Assembly (NCBI GenBank): GCA_028708215.1
Contig: JAQVZL010000004.1
Span: 1 to 51,368 of the forward strand
Length of the DNA stretch: 51,368 bases
Reading direction: 5' to 3'
DNA from: Bacteroidales bacterium
Lineage (GTDB): Bacteria > Bacteroidota > Bacteroidia > Bacteroidales > UBA932
Positions within the stretch are counted from its first letter, which is position 1, and each line of letters begins with the position of its first letter. The notes under the pieces were generated by a model. It was not told the DNA's origin. It did not search any database and saw nothing but the letters and a program-made list of their open reading frames with translations. Shown here piece after piece: positions 43,913-51,368 of this stretch. Made by a program: the position numbers and the translations under genes.

Positions 43913-45610
43913 ATGGAAAGATTTATTGTTTCTGCTAGAAAATACCGTCCAGATAGTTTCAAAACTCTTATTGGGCAGGAAAATATAGCTACCACACTTA
44001 AGAACTCGGTAGTAAAAAAACAACTTGCACATGCCTATCTCTTTTGTGGGCCAAGAGGAGTAGGTAAAACTTCTGCTGCTAGAATTTTTGCTAAGACAAT
44101 AAATTGTAGCAACCCTAGTAAAGAGATGGAGCCTTGTGGCAAATGCGAATCTTGTATCTCATTTGCTCAAAATCGCTCCTACTCTATACATGAACTAGAT
44201 GCTGCATCAAATAACTCAGTAGATGATATTAGACAACTAAATGAGCTTATTCGAATACCTCCTCAGGTTGGTAAATATAGTGTTTATATTATTGACGAGG
44301 TGCATATGCTCTCACAGAGTGCTTTTAACGCTTTTCTAAAAACATTAGAAGAACCGCCTGCCCACGCTATTTTTATTCTTGCTACAACAGAGAAGCATAA
44401 AATTCTTCCTACTATTCTCTCGCGCTGCCAAACATATGACTTTAACCGAATTTCTGTAGAAGACATTGTTAAAAACTTAACAGATATTGCAGTAAAAGAA
44501 GAGGTTTCTTGCGACTTAGAGGCTATGCATGTAATTGCACAAAAGGCCGATGGAGCAATGAGAGATGCCCTTACTCTGTTTGACCAAGCTGTTGCATTCT
44601 CTGGTAAAACCATAACATATCAAAACGTAATCTCATCTTTGAATGTACTAGATTATGAATACTATTTACAGATAACTAACCACATGCTCAATGGAGAACA
44701 TAGTGCTACTCTCTTGATATTTGACCAAATACTCTCTAAAGGGTTTAATGCTCTTCACTTTATAGGAGGGCTCAGCTCACATTTTAGAGACCTTCTTATC
44801 TGTAAAGATAAATCTACTCTCTCATTGCTAGAACTAGCACCCTCTCTGGTAGAAAGGTATAAAGCTCAAGCCAACAACTGTACTCTAAATTTCCTTTACG
44901 ACGCATTAAACATAGCATCAACTTGCGAGGCAAGTTATAAAAATAGCGGACACCCTCGGCTTCATATAGAGCTTTCTCTATTAAAGTTGTGCCAAATAAA
45001 CACCCCTTCTTGGACAGCACCAAAAAAAGAGACCTCTCCTGAGGTTAAAGTGGAGGCTAAGGCAGAAGTTAAAGAAGAGACAAAGCCAGAAGTTAAAGAA
45101 GAGACAAAACCAGAGGCTCAGGCTGAATCTAAACCTAAAAAAGCTGAAACAGCACCATCTCTTTCTATTAAAAATTTAATGAAAAGTGCAAACTCCAGCA
45201 GCAAAAAAAATTCAGCTGCCAAAGCTAAAGAGATTGGCACAGATAAAATAGACGAACAGAAACTAAGCGCAGTTTGGGTAAAATTAGCTGAGTCAGAAAA
45301 AGCTCTTCCTAGGCTCTCCTCTACAATCTCGCAGACTAAACCTCTTCTTAGAGAAGAGAACAATATTCTCTTTTCTGTAAAGAATGAGCTACAAAAAAAA
45401 TGGATGGAAGAGCAGTGCAAAACCAGATTGGTAGAGTTTTTGAAGGTAAACTTAAACAACAAAGAGATAACATTAGATATAGAGGTTGCTCCAGATGATA
45501 GTAGTACAGATAAAAAACTCTATACACCTACAGAAAAAGCAAAATTTATTTCGGAAAAATATCCTGAAGTAAAAAAGATGAAAGATGATCTTAATTTGGA
45601 ATTAAAATAA
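43913..45610 (+). CDS. dnaX: DNA polymerase III gamma/tau subunit
   Basis: 565 residues from ATG 43913. The clamp-loader ATPase of the replisome. Seen: FIVSARKYRPDSFKTLIGQE, Walker A in CGPRGVGKTSAARIFAKTI, the zinc site with NCSNPSKEMEPCGKCESC, Walker B DEVHML, sensor 1 ATTEKHKILPTILSRCQTYD, and ADGAMRDALTLFDQ. Domain III ends near residue 368. A Lys/Glu/Pro-rich linker (about 373-410, including a 24-base tandem repeat) and a tau-like C-terminus follow. A run of seven A (45022-45028) at the linker start may let a shorter gamma form be made. The mRNA could be leaderless. lptB follows by 3 bases. Confidence 0.95.
   Translation: MERFIVSARKYRPDSFKTLIGQENIATTLKNSVVKKQLAHAYLFCGPRGVGKTSAARIFAKTINCSNPSKEMEPCGKCESCISFAQNRSYSIHELDAASNNSVDDIRQLNELIRIPPQVGKYSVYIIDEVHMLSQSAFNAFLKTLEEPPAHAIFILATTEKHKILPTILSRCQTYDFNRISVEDIVKNLTDIAVKEEVSCDLEAMHVIAQKADGAMRDALTLFDQAVAFSGKTITYQNVISSLNVLDYEYYLQITNHMLNGEHSATLLIFDQILSKGFNALHFIGGLSSHFRDLLICKDKSTLSLLELAPSLVERYKAQANNCTLNFLYDALNIASTCEASYKNSGHPRLHIELSLLKLCQINTPSWTAPKKETSPEVKVEAKAEVKEETKPEVKEETKPEAQAESKPKKAETAPSLSIKNLMKSANSSSKKNSAAKAKEIGTDKIDEQKLSAVWVKLAESEKALPRLSSTISQTKPLLREENNILFSVKNELQKKWMEEQCKTRLVEFLKVNLNNKEITLDIEVAPDDSSTDKKLYTPTEKAKFISEKYPEVKKMKDDLNLELK
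45064..45111 (+). repeat. dnaX: 24-base tandem duplication inside dnaX
   Basis: Two 24-base units (45064-45087 and 45088-45111), differing at one base, encode the repeated EVKEETKP in the linker. In frame, so only the linker length is affected. Confidence 0.85.
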
Positions 45611-45613
45611 CAG

Positions 45614-46483
45614 ATGCGTTTATATAGCAATAATTTGGTTAAGAAGTACGGAGCTCGTACAGTAGTAAAAAATGTTTCAATAGAGGTGAAGCAGGGAGAG
45701 ATAGTAGGCCTTTTAGGACCTAACGGTGCGGGTAAAACCACTAGTTTCTACATGATAACTGGGCTTGTTAAGCCAAATGCCGGACGTATTTTCCTAGATA
45801 ATGAAGAGATTACCAATCTACCTATGTATAAAAGAGCCCAAAAGGGTCTTGGCTACCTAGCTCAAGAGGCTTCTGTATTTAGAAAACTTAGCGTAGAAGA
45901 CAACATTATGGCCGTTATGGAGATGTCTAATCTTAATAAGAAGCAAAGAAAAGATAGGTTAGAAGAGCTTTTAGATGAGTTTTCTTTGCATAAAGTTCGT
46001 AAGAATCTTGGAATACAGCTGTCTGGCGGAGAGAGGAGAAGGTGCGAAATTGCACGGGCTCTAGCTATAGACCCAAAGTTTATTCTGTTAGACGAACCAT
46101 TTGCTGGAGTAGACCCAATTGCAGTAGAAGACATTCAACATATTATATCAAAATTAAAAACTAAAAACATTGGTATAATTATTACAGACCACAATGTACA
46201 TGAGACTCTTGCCATTACAGATAGGGCTTATCTTCTTTTTGAAGGGAGTATATTAGAGAGCGGGACAGCAGAAGTTTTGGCCAATAATCCCGAAGTAAGA
46301 AAAAAATATTTAGGCCAAAACTTTGAACTTAGAAAAGCTGTCTTAAAATCTAATGAAGAAGAAGAACAACAACCAACTATTTCTACAAGTGCTTTTCCAC
46401 AAAAAAGCACCGAAACAGTTAGTCTCGGTGCTAATATGAATGAATACTCTAGCCAAGCTAATAAGCTTGAGAAGGGAAATTAG
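45614..46483 (+). CDS. lptB: LPS export ABC transporter ATPase LptB with C-terminal extension
   Basis: 289 residues. It powers extraction of lipopolysaccharide from the inner membrane with LptF/LptG. Seen: Walker A in [20 protein letters not shown], the Q-loop [14 protein letters not shown], the signature [20 protein letters not shown], Walker [14 protein letters not shown], and the H-loop [19 protein letters not shown]. LptB is normally about 240 residues; about 45 polar residues are added after [13 protein letters not shown] (Ser, Thr, Gln and Asn rich). The DNA for this tail contains a terminator for the opposite strand. The gene is 3 bases from dnaX. Confidence 0.95.
   Translation: MRLYSNNLVKKYGARTVVKNVSIEVKQGEIVGLLGPNGAGKTTSFYMITGLVKPNAGRIFLDNEEITNLPMYKRAQKGLGYLAQEASVFRKLSVEDNIMAVMEMSNLNKKQRKDRLEELLDEFSLHKVRKNLGIQLSGGERRRCEIARALAIDPKFILLDEPFAGVDPIAVEDIQHIISKLKTKNIGIIITDHNVHETLAITDRAYLLFEGSILESGTAEVLANNPEVRKKYLGQNFELRKAVLKSNEEEEQQPTISTSAFPQKSTETVSLGANMNEYSSQANKLEKGN
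46401..46432 (-). terminator. Terminator of the Spy-like gene, inside the lptB 3' coding region
   Basis: On the minus strand AGCACCGA (46432-46425) pairs with TCGGTGCT (46413-46406), then runs into T (46406-46401). It is about 60 bases past the Spy-like stop codon and lies in the codons of the LptB tail. Confidence 0.75.
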
Positions 46484-46493
46484 TCAATTAAAT

Positions 46494-46976
46494 CTATCTA
46501 ACGTTCCATCTATTATTCATACCTTCTCTTGGGTTCCTAATTCCTCTTGAGTTCATTGAACCCCTTTTATTCCCTCTTCTACCAGAACTCATTCTTAGAT
46601 CATATGCTAATCTCTGCTCCTCTGTAAGATGTTTTCTCACCTCAACATGGAAATTAGCAACTAGTTTCATTTTCTTATTGTGAAGATCTGTGATCTCATC
46701 AATTTTAGAATTTACAGCCTTCATTTTAGGCTTTTCTACCTGCTTTAAAGATCTTAGTTGAACTCTTTTTTCGGCAAGTTCATTGTTAATTGGTAATAAC
46801 TCCTTATTTAATTCAAATCTTAATTTAGAGATTGCCTCTTGCTGCTCTACGGTAATTTGTGGCTCAAGCATTGCAGGGTGGGCACCCATAAAACCTCTCT
46901 CTTGAAGAGGGCGATTTTGAGCAATTGAACTAATGGCTACAAAAGCCATAATTAGTGTAATGTAAACTTTTTTCAT
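46494..46976 (-). CDS. Spy/CpxP-like periplasmic protein
   Basis: 160 residues. A signal peptide (MKKVYITLIMAFVAISSIAQ) is followed by a helical, charged protein with ITVEQQEAISKLRFELNKEL and a central helix pair. Next come VEVRKHLTEEQRLAYDLRMS (the LTxxQ-type motif of Spy/CpxP/ZraP proteins) and an Arg/Gly/Asn-rich tail of about 30 residues. By family: envelope-stress chaperone or metal-binding protein in the periplasm. Convergent with lptB (10-base gap), and its terminator is inside that gene. Confidence 0.78.
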   Translation of the reverse strand: MKKVYITLIMAFVAISSIAQNRPLQERGFMGAHPAMLEPQITVEQQEAISKLRFELNKELLPINNELAEKRVQLRSLKQVEKPKMKAVNSKIDEITDLHNKKMKLVANFHVEVRKHLTEEQRLAYDLRMSSGRRGNKRGSMNSRGIRNPREGMNNRWNVR

Positions 46977-47055
46977 TTTATTGTTTTTTTATTTGTTCGT
47001 CTGCTCTTATGACTAAGATAAAGAGAAAAGGTTTAATAAATAAGGAAAGAATTTG

Positions 47056-47063
47056 TAACTTTG
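47056..47063 (+). promoter_or_regulatory. -7 box of mutA-mutB
   Basis: TAACTTTG matches TAnnTTTG. An imperfect TTTA (47032-47035) lies 20 bases upstream. The leader to the ATG at 47106 is about 37 bases. No cobalamin riboswitch is visible in it. Confidence 0.5.
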
Positions 47064-47105
47064 TACAATTATTTAGACAATACTCAAATAAATAACAAAA
47101 CAGAT

Positions 47106-48965
47106 ATGGCAGAAAAATTATTTGCTGAGTTTCAGCCTGTTTCCACTCCACAATGGGAAGAGGTAATCAAGAAGGACCTAAAAGGTGCCGATTATGAAAA
47201 GAGACTCGTATGGAAAACGAGAGAGGGTTTTGCAGTTCGTCCCTACTATCGTGCCGAAGATCTAACAAACTTAAAACACATTGGCAGCGAACCGGCTGCT
47301 TTTCCTTTTGTAAGGGGAACCAAAGTGAACAACAAATGGCTTGTTCGCCAAGGCTATAGTGCAATAGAAAGTTTTGAAAAGGCAAACAAGCAAGCAGTAG
47401 ATGGTATCTCTAAAGGAGTAGATTCTATAGCTTTTTGCATTGACGGAAAAAAAGAGATCTCTATTGAAGAGATGGCGGTTCTTTTGAAAGATATAGAACT
47501 TTCAAAAACCGAAGTGAATTTTGAAGGTTGTTCTTGTGCAGCAGCACAAATAATTGAATCATTTATTGAGCATGCATCAACAACTGGAGTTCCAGCTTCT
47601 CAAATCAAAGCATCTTTCGATTTTGACCCACTTAACACCCTCACAACAACAGGAAACTTTTGTTGTCAAGATTATTTGACAACTCTTAAAGAGTGTGTAA
47701 ACATCTCTAAAGATTATCCCAACATAAGAGTTATTGGTGTAGAAGGGTATGCGTTTAACGACGCTGGCTCTACAATTGTTCAGAGTTTAGGCTTTGCTCT
47801 TGCAGCAGGAAGTGAATATTTGCAAATACTAAAAGAGGCGGGCATCTCTGCAGATTTAGCCGCTTCAAAAATCAAATTTACATTTGCAATAGGGCCTAAC
47901 TACTTTATGGAAATAGCCAAGTTCCGTGCAGCAAGGTTGCTTTGGGCAAATATTGTAAAAGAGTATGGAGCAAACAACCTAGATTCACAAAAGATAAATG
48001 TTCATGCTGCTACTTCTCAATGGAATATGACAGTATACGACACATATGTAAATATGTTAAGAGGTACTACCGAGGCAATGAGTGGTGCTCTTGCTGGAGT
48101 AGACTCACTAGAGGTTCTTCCATTTGATTGCACATTCCGTGAAGCAAGTGAGTTTAGTAACAGGATTGCAAGAAACACTCAAATTATACTAAAAGAAGAG
48201 GTCCATTTAGATAAAATTACCGACCCTGCAGCTGGCTCATACTATATAGAGAACCTAACTGCTTCTATAGCCCAACAAGCGTGGAAACTATTCTTAGCAA
48301 CTGAAGAGAAGGGTGGTTATATTAAATCTCTTAAAGAGGGATATATCCAATCTGAAATTAAGGCAGCTTCGGCAAAAAGAGATATGAATATTGCTACTAG
48401 AAGAGAGATTCTACTAGGAACTAATCAATATCCAAACTTCTCTGAAAAAGCCCCTAAAGATCTCACATTAAATATTGTTACTCGTGGAGCAGATGTTCAA
48501 AAGAGTAACACTCCTATTGTTGAACCAATTGAAAAATACAGAGGTGCACAAGCATTTGAAGCACTAAGGTTTGCTACAGACAGTAGTGATAAACAACCAA
48601 CTGTGTTTATGTTAACCTTTGGTAATTTAGCATTCTGCAGAGCACGTGCTCAGTTTGCAAGCAACTTCTTTGCTGTTGCAGGGTTTGCTGTTAAAGACAA
48701 CAACCGCTTTGCAACCGTACAAGATGGAGTAAAAGCAGCTCTAGAGGCTAAGGCCCATATTATTGTTGCTTGCTCTTCAGACGATGAGTATGCTACTAGT
48801 GTACCAGAAATTCATAAGCTTGTAGGTGATAAAGCAATTTTAGTAGTTGCTGGAGACCCTGCTTGTAAAGAAGATCTTATAGCTACTGGTATAAACAACT
48901 TCATTAGTGTAAAAAGCAATGTGCTTGAGACTCTAAAACAATATCAAACTCAATTGGGAATATAG
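47106..48965 (+). CDS. mutA: Methylmalonyl-CoA mutase, small (beta) subunit
   Basis: 619 residues from ATG 47106 (MAEKLFAEFQPVSTPQWEEV); an in-frame earlier ATG at 47061 overlaps the -7 box and was rejected. The structural partner of MutB in the cobalamin-dependent interconversion of succinyl-CoA and methylmalonyl-CoA, a step of succinate-to-propionate fermentation. Seen: a TIM-barrel half with FALAAGSEYLQILKEAGIS and MNIATRREILLGTNQYPNF, then a degenerate cobalamin-binding-like domain (about 495-619) without the DxHxxG motif, as expected for this subunit. mutB follows by 18 bases. Confidence 0.95.
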   Translation: MAEKLFAEFQPVSTPQWEEVIKKDLKGADYEKRLVWKTREGFAVRPYYRAEDLTNLKHIGSEPAAFPFVRGTKVNNKWLVRQGYSAIESFEKANKQAVDGISKGVDSIAFCIDGKKEISIEEMAVLLKDIELSKTEVNFEGCSCAAAQIIESFIEHASTTGVPASQIKASFDFDPLNTLTTTGNFCCQDYLTTLKECVNISKDYPNIRVIGVEGYAFNDAGSTIVQSLGFALAAGSEYLQILKEAGISADLAASKIKFTFAIGPNYFMEIAKFRAARLLWANIVKEYGANNLDSQKINVHAATSQWNMTVYDTYVNMLRGTTEAMSGALAGVDSLEVLPFDCTFREASEFSNRIARNTQIILKEEVHLDKITDPAAGSYYIENLTASIAQQAWKLFLATEEKGGYIKSLKEGYIQSEIKAASAKRDMNIATRREILLGTNQYPNFSEKAPKDLTLNIVTRGADVQKSNTPIVEPIEKYRGAQAFEALRFATDSSDKQPTVFMLTFGNLAFCRARAQFASNFFAVAGFAVKDNNRFATVQDGVKAALEAKAHIIVACSSDDEYATSVPEIHKLVGDKAILVVAGDPACKEDLIATGINNFISVKSNVLETLKQYQTQLGI

Positions 48966-48983
48966 TAGAAAAAATTAAGACAT

Positions 48984-51110
48984 ATGCGACCAAAATTTAC
49001 AGAATTAAAATATACAGGAGCACCAGCAGTTGCAAATAATGAGCAGTCTGTTTGGATGACTTCAGAGCAGATTGGTGTTAAGAGCACCTATACTGCCCAA
49101 GATCTGGAAGGGCTGGAACATTTGAATTACGCTGCAGGTATACCTCCATTTTTGAGAGGTCCATACAGTACAATGTTTGTAATGAGGCCTTGGACAGTTA
49201 GACAATATGCAGGATTCTCTACAGCAGAAGAATCAAATGCATTCTATCGCCGCAACTTAGCTGCTGGGCAAAAAGGTCTTTCAGTAGCATTTGACCTAGC
49301 AACTCACCGTGGTTACGATGCAGACCACCCAAGAGTAGTGGGAGACGTTGGTAAAGCAGGGGTGAGCATCTGTAGTGTAGAGGATATGAAGGTTCTTTTT
49401 GACCAAATTCCTTTAGATAAGATGTCTGTATCAATGACCATGAATGGAGCAGTTTTACCTATTCTTGCTTTCTATATTGTAGCAGGATTAGAGCAAGGAG
49501 CAAAATTAGAGGAGCTTTCTGGAACAATTCAGAACGATATTCTAAAAGAGTTTATGGTAAGAAACACCTATATCTATCCACCCGAATTTTCTATGAAAAT
49601 TATTGGAGATATATTCTCTTACACTGCTCAAAACATGCCTAAGTTTAACTCTATTTCAATATCTGGCTACCATATGCAAGAGGCAGGAGCTACATGTGAT
49701 ATTGAGATGGCCTATACCCTAGCAGATGGTCTTGAGTACCTTAGAACAGGTATAGCAGCAGGTATGAGTGTAGACCAATTTGCCCCTAGACTCTCTTTCT
49801 TCTGGGCAATTGGAATGAACCACTTTATGGAAATTGCTAAGATGCGTGCAGCTAGAATGATCTGGGCTAAACTCGTTAAACAGTTCAACCCTAAAAATCC
49901 TAAGTCTATGTCTTTGAGGACTCACTCACAAACATCTGGCTGGTCACTAACAGAGCAAGACCCATATAACAATGTAGCTCGTACATGCGTAGAGGCAATG
50001 GCAGCAGCTCTAGGGCATACTCAATCTTTGCACACCAATGCTCTTGACGAGGCAATTGCACTTCCAACAGATTTCTCTGCTCGTATTGCAAGAAACACTC
50101 AAATTTACCTTCAAGAAGAGACCAATATCACAAAATCTCTTGACCCTTGGGCAGGCTCTTACTATGTAGAAAAACTCACCGCAGAAATTGCAGAGAGAGC
50201 TTGGAGTCATATAGAGGAGGTAGAAAAACTTGGAGGAATGGCCAAAGCTATTGAGACTGGGATTCCTAAGCTAAGAATTGAAGAAGCCGCAGCTCGTAAA
50301 CAGGCAAAAATAGATTCTAACATAGATGTTATTGTTGGTCTCAATAAGTACAGATTAGAGAAAGAAGATCCTTTGGAAATTCTTGATGTAGACAATAGTA
50401 AAGTTCGTGAATCACAAATATTAAGACTTAAAGAGCTTCGTGCCAATAGAGACGAAGCAAAAGTAAAAGCGACCCTTGAAGCTATTACAAATGCAGTGAG
50501 AAGTAAGAAAGGTAACTTACTAGCACTTGCAGTTGAAGCAGCTAAAGAGAGAGCTACTCTTGGCGAAATTTCTGATGCCTGCGAAGAGGTTGTAGGCCGA
50601 TATAAAGCAACAATACGTATGAATACAGGTGTTTACTCAAGCGAAGTTAAAAACGATGATAGTTTTGACAAAGCTAAAAAACTAGTAGCGGAATTCGCAA
50701 AACTAGAGGGACGCCAACCTAGAATTATGATTGCAAAACTTGGGCAAGATGGCCACGACCGTGGTGCGAAAGTAGTTGCTACTGGTTATGCCGATTGTGG
50801 TTTTGACGTTGACATGGGACCTCTTTTCCAGACTCCAGAAGAAGCTACTAAACAAGCAGTAGAAAACGACGTGCATATTATTGGAGTCTCTTCACTTGCT
50901 GCTGGGCATAAAACCCTAGTCCCTCAGGTGATATCTGAACTTAAAAAGCTTGGACGTGAAGATATTATGGTTATTGTAGGTGGAGTAATCCCTGCACAAG
51001 ACTATGATCAACTCTACAAAGATGGCGCAACAGCTATTTTTGGCCCTGGAACTTCTGTTACAGGTGCTGCTGTAAAACTAATGGAACTACTTATGCAAAA
51101 ATTTGCATAG
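48984..51110 (+). CDS. mutB: Methylmalonyl-CoA mutase, large (alpha, catalytic) subunit
   Basis: 708 residues. The catalytic, adenosylcobalamin-binding subunit. Seen: [20 protein letters not shown] (substrate loop), [20 protein letters not shown], the active-site [20 protein letters not shown], and the C-terminal cobalamin domain with [20 protein letters not shown] (DxHxxG, lower ligand His), followed by [15 protein letters not shown] and VGGVIPAQD. Full length. It forms the mutA-mutB operon closed by a terminator. No epimerase, MeaB-like chaperone or decarboxylase gene lies in the window, so the rest of the pathway is elsewhere. Confidence 0.97.
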   Translation: MRPKFTELKYTGAPAVANNEQSVWMTSEQIGVKSTYTAQDLEGLEHLNYAAGIPPFLRGPYSTMFVMRPWTVRQYAGFSTAEESNAFYRRNLAAGQKGLSVAFDLATHRGYDADHPRVVGDVGKAGVSICSVEDMKVLFDQIPLDKMSVSMTMNGAVLPILAFYIVAGLEQGAKLEELSGTIQNDILKEFMVRNTYIYPPEFSMKIIGDIFSYTAQNMPKFNSISISGYHMQEAGATCDIEMAYTLADGLEYLRTGIAAGMSVDQFAPRLSFFWAIGMNHFMEIAKMRAARMIWAKLVKQFNPKNPKSMSLRTHSQTSGWSLTEQDPYNNVARTCVEAMAAALGHTQSLHTNALDEAIALPTDFSARIARNTQIYLQEETNITKSLDPWAGSYYVEKLTAEIAERAWSHIEEVEKLGGMAKAIETGIPKLRIEEAAARKQAKIDSNIDVIVGLNKYRLEKEDPLEILDVDNSKVRESQILRLKELRANRDEAKVKATLEAITNAVRSKKGNLLALAVEAAKERATLGEISDACEEVVGRYKATIRMNTGVYSSEVKNDDSFDKAKKLVAEFAKLEGRQPRIMIAKLGQDGHDRGAKVVATGYADCGFDVDMGPLFQTPEEATKQAVENDVHIIGVSSLAAGHKTLVPQVISELKKLGREDIMVIVGGVIPAQDYDQLYKDGATAIFGPGTSVTGAAVKLMELLMQKFA

Positions 51111-51141
51111 CATCTAAAAGTCTAACAAACAACTTTTAACT

Positions 51142-51174
51142 AACTGGTAGCTGTTTTACAACTACCAGTTTTTT
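51142..51174 (+). terminator. Intrinsic terminator after mutB
   Basis: A 9-bp stem, AACTGGTAG (51142-51150) with CTACCAGTT (51162-51170), is followed by a run of six T. Confidence 0.9.
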
Positions 51175-51192
51175 AATTAAGTCAATAGAGAT

Positions 51193-51368
51193 TCAGAATT
51201 CTATTACTTCAAAACACCCTCTATCTGCAAGAGTTACATAGATTTTAGAGAAGTCGTTAGAGAAGGTAAGATTAGATGGGAGCTTACCTTTTAGTCTATA
51301 TTCATCTAGTAAAACTCCTTTTTTAGAGAGCATAACTACTGTCCCTTTACCATGACGTGCTACAAATA
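51193..51368 (-). CDS. C-terminal end of a beta-propeller-like protein (partial)
   Basis: Only the last 58 codons are present, ending at the TGA at 51193-51195. The reading ends TVVMLSKKGVLLDEYRLKGK, then LPSNLTFSNDFSKIYVTLAD and RGCFEVIEF. This is the blade pattern of SMP-30/gluconolactonase or NHL-type propellers, so a sugar lactonase is a fair guess. No more can be said from so short a piece. Convergent with mutB. Confidence 0.6.
   Translation of the reverse strand, partial: FVARHGKGTVVMLSKKGVLLDEYRLKGKLPSNLTFSNDFSKIYVTLADRGCFEVIEF

Noticed and set aside
47056..47105. Cobalamin riboswitch before mutA
   Set aside because: The gap upstream of mutA is too short and lacks the conserved elements of that riboswitch.

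Overview
The window comes from an anaerobic member of the Bacteroidota, most likely order Bacteroidales. It is AT-rich, ribosome-binding sites are weak, and many genes are preceded by the Bacteroidota-type -7 box TAnnTTTG. The gene content agrees: a SusC-type TonB-dependent receptor, KorAB, rubrerythrin, MutA/MutB methylmalonyl-CoA mutase, a membrane pyrophosphatase, a DUF4369/TlpA lipoprotein, a LysM plus periplasmic-binding-domain lytic-type receptor, and Skp/OmpH paralogues beside BamA. I cannot name a genus from sequence alone.

Layout. 1-998: N-terminal part of a SusC-like receptor (-). 1292-5545: korA-korB-gdhA (-), oxidative 2-oxoglutarate and glutamate metabolism. 5864-7558: gamma carbonic anhydrase-like protein and thiol-disulfide lipoprotein (+). 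7728-7907: copy 1 of a structured repeat. 7917-16368: a long (-) cluster, nadK-uppS-bamA-skp-skp, a terminator, then murI and hppA. This cluster links NAD(P), undecaprenyl phosphate, outer-membrane assembly and peptidoglycan precursor synthesis. 16420-21588: pdxJ, a third Skp-like protein, a glycosyltransferase, purC and a LysM/periplasmic-binding protein (+). 21562-23373: aminopeptidase P (-). 23472-30837: rubrerythrin, a Gate-domain membrane protein, trxB, bamD, rpoZ, coaBC, recN and nagB (+). 30823-36780: an alpha/beta-hydrolase-like protein, a membrane LytTR regulator, a Nudix regulator, glutathione peroxidase and an outer-membrane barrel protein. 36996-38325: a Cys-rich DUF2284 protein and an AlkD-like protein. 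38433-38664: copy 2 of the structured repeat. 38829-38901: tRNA-Phe (-), divergent from efp. 39604-43865: a transglutaminase-like lipoprotein, O-methyltransferase, M16 protease and an unknown exported protein. 43913-46976: dnaX, lptB and a Spy-like protein. 47106-51110: mutA-mutB. 51193-51368: C-terminal end of a beta-propeller-like protein (-).

Most genes are core housekeeping genes. The window holds no prophage, insertion sequence, CRISPR array or recognisable defence island. The least explained signal is a pair of intergenic repeats about 180-230 bases long (7728-7907 and 38433-38664). They share a roughly 20-bp helix in which every base difference between the copies keeps pairing, including one double compensatory change, plus an identical GC-rich hairpin and a second AAAGTTT/AAACTTT helix. 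This looks like an undescribed structured RNA or RNA-level repeat family. Other points worth checking are a dnaX A7 slippery run with a -1 stop exactly at the end of domain III, a terminator/promoter/start overlap at murI, an antisense terminator encoded inside the lptB C-terminus, and several tightly packed divergent promoters.
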